Assembly: GCA_022826345.1 (NCBI GenBank)
Contig: JAJDVB010000094.1
Span: forward strand, 1-64,000
Direction: 5' to 3'
DNA: 64,000 bases
Source of the DNA: Alphaproteobacteria bacterium
Lineage (GTDB): Bacteria > Pseudomonadota > Alphaproteobacteria > UBA828
Under the pieces are notes generated by a model. It was not told where the DNA came from, ran no database searches, and was given only the letters and a program-made list of their open reading frames with translations. Made by a program: the position numbers and the translations under genes. Numbering within the stretch: position 1 is the stretch's first letter; each line of letters opens with the position of its first letter. Positions 57,349-64,000 of the stretch are shown one piece after another.

Positions 57349-57814
57349 GTAAACGAGCCCCGATAATCGGCGTCAATCGACGCGGTAATAGCGGCTCTGT
57401 CAGTACAAGCCAGAGATGCCAAATATCCGACTTGTTACAAGCAGTTGTGCTGCATCCTAGACCCTTTTCGATTGCCTCTCCTCCCCCCCAATTCGCCCCA
57501 CTGTATTGAGATCGTACAGCCAGCACTCCCATCAATTCCAATAGCGATTTCTTGGGCGCTCCATAAGTATCGCTGATTGCGGGCGGGGACCGCGGCTCCC
57601 GGCAGTGTCGGAGCGGCGACAGGCGGCGCTTGTGTGCCCCCGGTCTCCTCCCGTATCACATTTTTGCGTGGCGTGGAGGCGCCCATGACCGTGGCGGATG
57701 GCCCTGCTCCCCCGATGCTTCATGAGACCCGCCCGCCGGCAATCCGCGGGCAGGGCTTGACCGACATGTTCTTGTCCGTATGTAATCCGTACATTGGTTG
57801 AGGAGGAGGGCGCC
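57349..57814. other. Divergent control region of the PKS operon and toxin-antitoxin pair
   Basis: About 465 bases without a gene. The PKS-proximal part is A+T-rich and has an 11-bp palindrome CTTGTTACAAG (57431-57441), with a related half-site GTACAAG at 57403-57409: a possible operator for the PKS. I could not assign a convincing -35/-10 pair. A C-rich tract lies around 57480-57490. The right end holds the antitoxin operator (listed separately). Confidence 0.45.
57780..57794. promoter_or_regulatory. Inverted repeat before the antitoxin gene
   Basis: Perfect 5-bp arms (57780-57784 and 57790-57794) with a 5-base spacer lie 20 bases before the antitoxin ATG. In related DUF1778/GNAT systems the antitoxin binds such sites and represses its own operon. 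That role here is inferred from position. Confidence 0.5.
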
Positions 57815-58093
57815 ATGCCAGCGACCGCGGCACCGCGCGAGGAGCGAATCGAATTACGGGCGACCAGGGAGGAAAAGCGCCTGCTGACTGCCGCCGCTGC
57901 CCACGAGCGGCTGGACCTCACCAGCTTCATCATGCGGAACGCGCTGCCCGCTGCACAACAGGCGGTGGATCGCGCGGAGCGCATCGTCCTCTCGGAACGC
58001 GATAGCGAGCGCGTGCTGGCGCTGTTGGAGAATCCCCCCGAGCCGACCCCAGCCCTGATGGAAGCCGCGCGGCGGCGTTCTGCTCGCGCGTAG
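57815..58093 (+). CDS. DUF1778 antitoxin (TacA/AtaR-like)
   Basis: A 92-residue ribbon-helix-helix protein: RIELRATREEKRLLTAAA forms the DNA-binding strand and first helix, LTSFIMRNAL the second. The C-terminal part (about 45-92) should wrap the toxin. ATG 57815 is chosen for its very strong AGGAGGAGGG ribosome-binding site; an in-frame TTG at 57794 lies inside the operator. The toxin gene starts five bases after the stop. Confidence 0.85.
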   Translation: MPATAAPREERIELRATREEKRLLTAAAAHERLDLTSFIMRNALPAAQQAVDRAERIVLSERDSERVLALLENPPEPTPALMEAARRRSARA

Positions 58094-58098
58094 CCCCG

Positions 58099-58629
58099 TT
58101 GCTGGACTGGCGGGAAGAGCCGATCGGCCGCCATCACGACCGCCGACGCTTCGATTGCGGGGTCGAGGACCTCAACACTTATCTCAGCCGCTACGCTCGG
58201 CAGAATCACCAGTCAGGCGGCGCCAAGACCTTCGTCGTCGTGTCTCCGGCCGCGCCGGCCCGTGTGCTCGGGTTCTACACGATCAGCCCCGGCGCCATCG
58301 TGTTCGCCGACGTGCCCGGCAGCTTGACTAGAAGGCTCGGTCGCTACGATGTGCCTGTCTTTCGCCTCGGGCGCCTCGCGGTCGATCGATCCGTGCAGGG
58401 CCGGGGACTCGGAGGCGATCTGTTGCTGGCGGCCGGTGCGCGTGCGTTGGCCGTCGCCGCGGAGGTCGGCGGCGTGGCGCTTGCCATCGACGCGCAAGAC
58501 GGAGACGCCGCGCGGTGGTATGAGCGGTTCGGCGCCGTGCCGCTGCTTGATGATCCGCTCAAGCTCGTCCTGCCGCTCGCCGTCATCGCCGAGGCAAGCA
58601 CCAGAGGGGCCTTGCCAGAGGGCGGCTAA
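58099..58629 (+). CDS. GNAT acetyltransferase toxin (TacT/AtaT-like)
   Basis: A 176-residue GNAT protein. FDCGVEDLNTYLSRYARQNH is the typical N-terminal signature and QGRGLGGDLL the acetyl-CoA-binding loop (about 98-107). The Tyr in RWYERFGA near the C-terminus is the usual catalytic residue. Known members acetylate the amino acid on charged tRNAs and stop translation. The TTG start sits five bases after the antitoxin stop. The system appears intact. Confidence 0.85.
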   Translation: MLDWREEPIGRHHDRRRFDCGVEDLNTYLSRYARQNHQSGGAKTFVVVSPAAPARVLGFYTISPGAIVFADVPGSLTRRLGRYDVPVFRLGRLAVDRSVQGRGLGGDLLLAAGARALAVAAEVGGVALAIDAQDGDAARWYERFGAVPLLDDPLKLVLPLAVIAEASTRGALPEGG

Positions 58630-58676
58630 TCCGGGTCCACTGCGCCGGGCTTCCCTTTAACCGCGAAGGTCACCCC

Positions 58677-59822
58677 ATGACGCTCACCGCCAACTGGTCC
58701 TACCCCACCGCCATCCGCTTCGGCGCGGGTCGCATCGCCGAGCTGCCGCAGGTGTGCGCTGACGCCGGCATCCAAAGCCCACTCTTCGTGACCGACCGCG
58801 GCCTGGCCTCGCTGCCCATGACGCAGGCCGCGCTCGACATCCTGGAGGAGGGCGGTCTCGGCCGCGCGGCCTTCACAGAGGTCGACCCGAATCCTACCGA
58901 CAAGAACCTCGATGCCGGCGTCGCCGCCTTTCGCGAAGGCGGCCATGACGGCGTGGTTGCCTTCGGCGGCGGCTCGGCGCTGGACCTCGGCAAGATGGTC
59001 GCCTTCATGGCCGGCCAGACCCGCCCGGTCTGGGATTTTGAGGACGTGGGCGACTGGTGGACCCGTGCCGATGCGGACGCCATCGCACCTAGTGTTGCCG
59101 TTCCCACCACCGCCGGCACCGGGTCCGAGGTGGGCCGCGCCAGCGTCGTCACCAACTCCGAGACGCAGGTGAAGAAGATCATCTTCCACCCCAAGGTGCT
59201 GCCTTCGGTGGTGATCGCCGACCCTGAGCTCACCGTCGGCATGCCGAAGCCGATCACGGCGGGCACTGGGATGGACGCCCTGGCCCACTGCCTGGAGGCC
59301 TACTGCTCGCCCTTCTATCACCCCATGGGGCAGGGCATCGCGCTGGAGGGGATGCGTCTCGTGAACGAGAACCTGTGCCGCGCCTACACTGACGGCGGCG
59401 ATCTCGAAGCGCGCGCCCACATGATGGCGGCCGCCAGCATGGGCGCGACCGCGTTCCAGAAGGGCCTCGGCGCGATCCACGCGCTGAGCCACCCCGTGGG
59501 CGCGGTGTTCGACACCCACCACGGCACCACCAACGCCTGCGTCATGCCCTACGTGCTCGACATGAACCGCCCTGCGGTGGAGGAGCGCCTCGCCCATGCC
59601 GCCGCCTATCTCGGGATCGAGGGCGGCTATACGGGCTTCCACGAGCGGGTGCTGGAGTTGCGCGAGACCCTGGGCATCCCCAAGACCCTCGGCGCCATGG
59701 GCGTCACCGCCGACCGGCTCGACGACCTCACCGCCATGGCCCTGGACGACCCCACCGCCGGCGGCAACCCGGTGCCCATGACCGCGGAGAACACCCGGAA
59801 GCTGCTGGAGGCGTGTTTCTAG
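58677..59822 (+). CDS. Iron-containing alcohol dehydrogenase
   Basis: A 381-residue group III alcohol dehydrogenase. NAD-binding GGGSALDLGKMVA (about 98-110), the metal-binding region TAGTGMDALAHCLEAY, AIHALSHPVGA and THHGTTNACVMPYV match the family. It interconverts an alcohol and an aldehyde. It is cytoplasmic, with no partner aldehyde dehydrogenase next to it. A role in oxidising a PKS-derived aldehyde is conceivable but there is no operon link. It is convergent with the TOPRIM-like gene; seven bases separate the stops. Confidence 0.9.
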   Translation: MTLTANWSYPTAIRFGAGRIAELPQVCADAGIQSPLFVTDRGLASLPMTQAALDILEEGGLGRAAFTEVDPNPTDKNLDAGVAAFREGGHDGVVAFGGGSALDLGKMVAFMAGQTRPVWDFEDVGDWWTRADADAIAPSVAVPTTAGTGSEVGRASVVTNSETQVKKIIFHPKVLPSVVIADPELTVGMPKPITAGTGMDALAHCLEAYCSPFYHPMGQGIALEGMRLVNENLCRAYTDGGDLEARAHMMAAASMGATAFQKGLGAIHALSHPVGAVFDTHHGTTNACVMPYVLDMNRPAVEERLAHAAAYLGIEGGYTGFHERVLELRETLGIPKTLGAMGVTADRLDDLTAMALDDPTAGGNPVPMTAENTRKLLEACF

Positions 59823-59829
59823 CTAACGA

Positions 59830-60402
59830 TCAAGTGTTGCGCGCGGCGTCCTCAATCCGCCGAGCGAGGGCGTCAAAGTCCTCGGGACACTTCTGTCGTA
59901 TTGCCGAAATGCGGCGCGCAGCCTGTCGTCCGAGTTCATCGCAACCACCGTCGGGGCGGTCGGCGATGCCCCGCTCTGTAGCCAGAACGTCGAAGTATCG
60001 CTCCTTGACATGGACCTCTGAGCGAACGTCCACCCAAGCCCAGTCTACGGGCAGGTTCAAGCCGGCCAGAACCCAAGTCTCGATCTCCTCCCATGCGTTC
60101 GCGGCCAAAAAAGTCCTGTCTACTCTAAACTCTGTTTCGATGTCGTCGAGTCTTTGGCGCCGGCCCTCATCACCATCGCGGTCAACGCATAAGATGAAGA
60201 TATTCATCATTCCATCGTAGCGTTCCACGATTTTCGCCAAGTTGTCCGACTTCAGCGCCTCTCTAACGCCACCAAGGAGCGGCTCCTGGCAAATGCGAAC
60301 GCGTGCATTTCGCCTACCGATGGACCAAAACAGCCTTTCAAACAGAGGCTTCAGCAGATATTGATCTTTGCGGAAATCCTCGGGAATGATAAGAACTTTC
60401 AT
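59830..60402 (-). CDS. TOPRIM-like protein coupled to an AAA ATPase
   Basis: A 190-residue protein. The first strand ends in KVLIIPEDF (Glu8), and a second motif reads ILCVDRDGDEG with Asp74 and Asp76. This Glu/DxD pattern fits a TOPRIM-type nuclease or primase fold. AWEEIETWVLAGLN (103-116) resembles the conserved helix of RloB/DUF4276-like proteins, but I cannot place it in a named family. The ATG overlaps the AAA gene's stop by four bases (ATGA), so the two are made together. The region is G+C-poorer than the surroundings. Confidence 0.6.
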   Translation of the reverse strand: MKVLIIPEDFRKDQYLLKPLFERLFWSIGRRNARVRICQEPLLGGVREALKSDNLAKIVERYDGMMNIFILCVDRDGDEGRRQRLDDIETEFRVDRTFLAANAWEEIETWVLAGLNLPVDWAWVDVRSEVHVKERYFDVLATERGIADRPDGGCDELGRQAARRISAIRQKCPEDFDALARRIEDAARNT

Positions 60403-61652
60403 TCCGAGCGCATTCCAGTATCCCCATTCCCCTCGGTGAAGGCGAGCGCGTCTTCCATCCAGCCCGAGGCGTGGAGCCGACCCAAACCTTGGGACCCCCG
60501 CAATTCCACCGCATTGGGAAGTTCGGCCACCCGGCGGATGATAGCGTCGTCCGCATCGTCCAAGCGGCAAACAACAGATGTGTTTTCGAACGTTGTGTCG
60601 TTGGCGAAGGTCAGCATGTCCGGCGAATGAGACGTGGCCATGAGCTGAATGCCGCCCTTCGCAGTCTGTTTCTCGATCAGGTTCAGCAGGAGCCAGAGTC
60701 TCGCAGGGTGGATGCCGGTCTCTATCTCTTCGATGAAATAGAGGCGAGGTCGGTCCTTGCCGAGCAGGGCGGCCAGCATGGCGAGAAAGCGCAGGGTGCC
60801 GTCCGAAGCGCTGTAGGCGGAAATTGCAATGCCTGGCTCCTGTATCTTGAGGTGGATTCGCCCGCTTGGATCACTGGGAAATTCGAAGCCTCGCACATCC
60901 ATTGGCGTCAATTTATCAATCCAATCAGCAAGATTCCTTTTGCGCTTAGCATCCGCGCAGATTTCATTGAGGACTGCCGGCAAATTCTGACCTTGGTTCC
61001 CGAGTCTAGTCTGGTTAGGGAACACGGGTTCCCGCATCAGATTCGGCGATAATTCAACAAACCGCATACTTGAAAGAAAATCTACGACCAGTTGAATTCG
61101 TTCTCTTTCACCCTGGAATGGCCGCCTCATTTCGAGGATTTGTACCAGAGCGGGCCTGTCCAGCTTGATATCGACAGTGTGATCGTTTCCAATAACAATT
61201 TTCTGGTCACCGTATGTGCTCCTTGGTCTCTTATAAACCGTTTCTTCGGCCATCCGCAGTTGTTCAAATGTGATTCTGAACCCACTCTTTTCTATCTCGG
61301 GGCTAACCTCGATCGTGTAGTCGAACTTCTCGTGGTTCACCATGAGCTCAGTCGCAAGAACGAACCCTGGATTGGCCGAAATAGGGAGGCCGTTTATCGA
61401 TTTGTTGATACGAATAACCTCGTTCGCCGCACCCCGGATCGGCCCCCATTCCATCTGCCCACCGGCGCCGTACTTCCCGCCTATAATCTCTGCGAGGTCG
61501 TAGCCGCGGCCCACGCCATGGAGGAAGCGGAAGGCCTCGCGAATGTTGCTTTTGCCGCTCGCGTTGGCGCCGACGATCACCGTGAAGGGGCCGACACGCA
61601 GCGTCTCATCGGCGAAGTTCTTGAAATCCTTGAGCCGGAGCGAGGTGATCAT
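60399..61652 (-). CDS. AAA family ATPase (ABC/RecF-type)
   Basis: A 417-residue ATPase of the AAA_15/21 group used in many defence systems. Walker A is GANASGKS (28-35), with the signature-like SASDGTLRFLAMLAALL, Walker B LYFIEEIETGIHP and the switch His in ATSHSP. No transmembrane segment. The ATG overlaps the stop of the RHH gene and the stop overlaps the TOPRIM start, so three genes are translated as a coupled unit. Paired ATPase plus TOPRIM-type effector is the plan of OLD-, PARIS- and RloAB-like systems; the activity here is inference. Confidence 0.75.
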   Translation of the reverse strand: MITSLRLKDFKNFADETLRVGPFTVIVGANASGKSNIREAFRFLHGVGRGYDLAEIIGGKYGAGGQMEWGPIRGAANEVIRINKSINGLPISANPGFVLATELMVNHEKFDYTIEVSPEIEKSGFRITFEQLRMAEETVYKRPRSTYGDQKIVIGNDHTVDIKLDRPALVQILEMRRPFQGERERIQLVVDFLSSMRFVELSPNLMREPVFPNQTRLGNQGQNLPAVLNEICADAKRKRNLADWIDKLTPMDVRGFEFPSDPSGRIHLKIQEPGIAISAYSASDGTLRFLAMLAALLGKDRPRLYFIEEIETGIHPARLWLLLNLIEKQTAKGGIQLMATSHSPDMLTFANDTTFENTSVVCRLDDADDAIIRRVAELPNAVELRGSQGLGRLHASGWMEDALAFTEGNGDTGMRSE

Positions 61653-61879
61653 GGTGCACCGTCGCGCGTTGCGCGTATTGTGTCCACGCCGTCAACCGAC
61701 GAGCGGAGCCGTTGCCGCACCGCCGTGGCCCGCGCGACAAACTCTTCGCGTCCACCGAGTAGAGCTTCCCGGAGCAGTTCCCGGTGCTCGGCTTCCACAG
61801 AGCGGCCGTTGGCAACGGCACGCCGCTCGAGGGCGTCGATCACGTTCCGGCTGACGTTTCGGACTGTCAGGTCCACCAT
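61649..61879 (-). CDS. FitA-like ribbon-helix-helix regulator
   Basis: A 76-residue protein of the FitA/plasmid-stability antitoxin type. DLTVRNVSRNVIDALERRA is the DNA-binding strand and helix, and ANGRSVEAEHRELLREAL the second helix; both match the family. FitA-type genes normally precede a PIN toxin (FitB/VapC), but here the next gene, overlapping by four bases, is the AAA ATPase. ATG 61879 is preferred; a GTG at 61936 would add 19 residues without similarity. It may repress the three-gene operon. Confidence 0.72.
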   Translation of the reverse strand: MVDLTVRNVSRNVIDALERRAVANGRSVEAEHRELLREALLGGREEFVARATAVRQRLRSSVDGVDTIRATRDGAP

Positions 61880-61968
61880 CGTTCGCGCTTTCAACACTAC
61901 GCTTTTAGCATCATCGACGATGTAGACCCGCCGCACGGGTTTGCCAAGGGCCGTGCCTCGCCGCTACC

Positions 61969-62985
61969 GTGCCGGCGATGCCGGCAGCGCCGTCAGAGAA
62001 CAATAACGCCACGCAAGGCGGCGCGCCGGGGACCGGCACGGCCGATGCGGGGCGCCTGCGCGGGCGCGCGCTCATCGTTCCCACCTTGCTCCTCCTCCTC
62101 GGTGGCATCTCGTACGGCGGTATCTTCTCGGCCAACAAGCTTGCAGCCAGCGTCTCCTTCCCGGTCTTCGCCTACACTTTCTGGATCGCGCTTTTCGCCG
62201 GCCTCGTACTGCTGATCGTGGGCGCCGCCACCGGCAAGCTGCCGCCGACGAGCCGCGCGCACCTCCTGCAATACCTCCGCCTCGCCTTGCTCGCGGTCAT
62301 GCTGCCGGTGCTGGCGACCGCCATTGCAGCCCGCGAGCTTCCGGCCGGCGTCATCACCCTGGTGCTCACCCTGGTGCCGGGGGTCACCTACCTCATGTCC
62401 TTCGCCATTCGGATGGAGCGCTTCGAGGCGCTGAGCCTTGCGGGCCTCGCTCTCGGCGCCGGCGGCGTGTTGCTGATCGTGCTGCCCGAGCAGAGCTTGC
62501 CCGAGGCCGGCGCCTGGGTGTGGATGCTGGTGGCGCTGGTGGCCGCGGTCGCGGCCGCGGGCTCCAACGTCGTGGCCGCCGCCTACCGCCCGCCGCAGAC
62601 GCACTCGCTCGCGCTGGCCTGCGGTATCCTGCTCGCCGCCGCCGTCGTCATGCTGCCGGTGATGCTGATAGCGGACGGTCCCTACCTCTTCACCGACGCG
62701 GGCTGGCAGGGCATCGCCGGCATGGCTTGGGCCGCGGCGATCCACTGCGTCACCTTCTACTGCTTCCAGGAGGTCACGCGGCGCGCCGGCGCGGTCTTCT
62801 TCGCGCAGTTCAACTATCTGGTGGTTGCCGCCGGCATCTTCTGGGCGCTCATTCTCTTCGACGAAACGCTCAGCATCTGGGTGTGGGCGGCGCTGGCGTG
62901 CATGGTGGTCGGCATCTGGCTCGTCAACACCGGGGCCCGGCGCCGCACGGTCGGTGCCCCGCGGCGCGCGGAAGGCGCCTCGTGA
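61969..62985 (+). CDS. DMT-superfamily (EamA) transporter
   Basis: A 338-residue inner-membrane protein with about ten hydrophobic segments and two EamA-type repeats (YGGIFSANKLAASVSFPVFA near residue 43; the second begins near 180). Such proteins export or import small metabolites, but the cargo is not predictable. The N-terminal 30 residues are polar and cytoplasmic. GTG 61969 or ATG 61978 could be the start. It is divergent from the RHH-AAA-TOPRIM operon (start-to-start 89 bases). Confidence 0.85.
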   Translation: MPAMPAAPSENNNATQGGAPGTGTADAGRLRGRALIVPTLLLLLGGISYGGIFSANKLAASVSFPVFAYTFWIALFAGLVLLIVGAATGKLPPTSRAHLLQYLRLALLAVMLPVLATAIAARELPAGVITLVLTLVPGVTYLMSFAIRMERFEALSLAGLALGAGGVLLIVLPEQSLPEAGAWVWMLVALVAAVAAAGSNVVAAAYRPPQTHSLALACGILLAAAVVMLPVMLIADGPYLFTDAGWQGIAGMAWAAAIHCVTFYCFQEVTRRAGAVFFAQFNYLVVAAGIFWALILFDETLSIWVWAALACMVVGIWLVNTGARRRTVGAPRRAEGAS

Positions 62986-63066
62986 GCGGCGCCGCCCGCA
63001 CGGCCACGCGAGTGCCGGCGGTGCCTGCTACAATCGGCCGTACATAGCGATCTTTGGAGGCGAGCG

Positions 63067-64000
63067 GTGCGCGCGATCTTCTTCGACTGTCCTTCCTTCC
63101 TGGCCGATCTCTACGACGACGAGCTCAAGGCGATCGTTCCCGACCTAGCCATGACCATCGACGACATACCGGGCGATGACGTGGCGGCCTACGTCGGCGA
63201 CGCGGTCGGCGTCATCAACGATCACACCTACATGCCGGAGGAGGTGCTCGCCGCCTGCCGCGCGCTCAAGGTCATCGTCTTCATGGGCACTGGCGCATCG
63301 AGCTATATCGACGTGGCGGCGGCGGAAAGGCTCGGCATCGAGGTGCGCACCATCAAGGGCTATGGCGACGTCACGGTGGCTGAGCACGCGCTCGCGCTGA
63401 TGTTCGACTGCGGCCGTCAGACTGCACGGATGGACCGCGCGCTACGCGCCGGCTCTTGGCGCACGCTGGACGGCGTGGAGTTCGCGGGCAAGACCCTCGG
63501 CGTGGTCGGCACCGGCGGCGTCGGCCGCGAGATGGTGCGGCTCGGCGCGGGCATCGGTATGAGCGTCATCGCCTGGAACCGGAGTGGCGTGCCCGCCGAC
63601 CTCGCCTGCACCCCGGCCGAGACCCTCGATGCACTGCTCGCGGAATCCCACGTCGTCTCGCTTCATCTCGGCCTCAACGACGAGACCAAGGGCATGATCG
63701 ACGCCCGCCGCCTCGCCCTGATGCGTCCCGACGCCATGCTGATCAACACCGCGCGCGGCGCCGTCATCGATGAGGCGGCCCTGGTCGACACACTGCGGGA
63801 AGGCAGGATTCGCGCCGCCGGCCTCGATGTCTTCGCCGACGAGCCGATCGACGGGTCCCATCCCCTGGCGCAGCTGGAGAACGTGACGCTGACGCCCCAC
63901 GCCGCCTTCATGACCGCCGAGGCCTCCTTTCGCCTGACGCGGATGGCGCTGGAGCAGATGCGGGACGCGCTGGATGGCCTGGGCCTGCCCGCGCCCGATG
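63067..64000 (+). CDS. D-2-hydroxyacid dehydrogenase, cut by the window end
   Basis: The first 311 codons of an NAD-dependent 2-hydroxyacid dehydrogenase; no stop is reached before the window ends, so only a few residues should be missing. The nucleotide-binding GTGGVG (148-153), the catalytic Arg in NTARGAVIDE, Glu in DVFADEP and His in LTPHAAF are all there. GTG 63067 is supported by GGAGG six bases upstream. It would reduce or oxidise a 2-keto/2-hydroxyacid such as phosphoglycerate, glyoxylate or an analogue. Confidence 0.88.
   Translation, partial: MRAIFFDCPSFLADLYDDELKAIVPDLAMTIDDIPGDDVAAYVGDAVGVINDHTYMPEEVLAACRALKVIVFMGTGASSYIDVAAAERLGIEVRTIKGYGDVTVAEHALALMFDCGRQTARMDRALRAGSWRTLDGVEFAGKTLGVVGTGGVGREMVRLGAGIGMSVIAWNRSGVPADLACTPAETLDALLAESHVVSLHLGLNDETKGMIDARRLALMRPDAMLINTARGAVIDEAALVDTLREGRIRAAGLDVFADEPIDGSHPLAQLENVTLTPHAAFMTAEASFRLTRMALEQMRDALDGLGLPAPD

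Noticed and set aside
57380..57450. Sigma-54 promoter for the PKS
   Set aside because: A TGGCA-like box exists on the minus strand but the GG-to-GC spacing is 8 rather than 10 bases.

Overview
The window is a G+C-rich chromosomal segment of an alphaproteobacterium, probably an uncultured or free-living member near the Rhodospirillales. The strongest evidence is the housekeeping block metK-trmB-rimP-nusA-ylxR-infB-rbfA-truB-rpsO-pnp (about 2.5-13.9 kb), whose order and alphaproteobacterial IF2 N-terminus fit that class. No rRNA, tRNA, CRISPR array or insertion sequence was found.

Layout. 0-1.5 kb: a stray Mu gp27-like phage gene between inverted copies of a roughly 75 bp repeat. 1.6-13.9 kb: an alpha/beta hydrolase, then the translation/RNA-processing block, with a likely transcription attenuator just before rimP. 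14-25 kb: a flavin oxidoreductase with a probable Fe-S motif, a complete BMP-type nucleoside ABC importer, OsmC, a TrpF-like paralogue, a luciferase-like monooxygenase, a persulfide-dioxygenase/rhodanese fusion, a small membrane protein and a methyltransferase. 25-36 kb: an AceE-like thiamine enzyme, two tandem 87 %-identical flavoprotein hydroxylases, and a dipeptide-type ABC importer whose two ATPases carry complementary defects, predicting one working and one degenerate ATP site.

36-47 kb is a catabolic region on the minus strand. CoxM, CoxS, an acyl-CoA ligase, an enoyl-CoA hydratase, LarC, LarE and LarB are joined stop-to-start. This links a molybdenum hydroxylase and CoA-ester degradation to synthesis of the nickel-pincer cofactor. 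CoxL and a dienelactone hydrolase/NTF2 fusion lie upstream, with a lone HicB-like gene on the opposite strand between coxL and coxM.

47.7-57.3 kb is a two-gene lipid/polyketide operon: a 2353-residue iterative, highly reducing PKS (KS-AT-DH-degenerate MT-ER-KR-ACP) followed by an 836-residue fusion of a thioester reductase and a PAPS-dependent sulfotransferase. Together they could build, reductively release and sulfate an aliphatic chain. This is the best candidate for an undescribed pathway.

57.8-64 kb carries a DUF1778/GNAT toxin-antitoxin pair, an iron-type alcohol dehydrogenase, a translationally coupled trio (FitA-like ribbon-helix-helix protein, AAA ATPase, TOPRIM-like protein) that looks like a small defence module, a DMT exporter and a 2-hydroxyacid dehydrogenase cut by the window end. 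All assignments come from reading motifs by eye; no database search was run.
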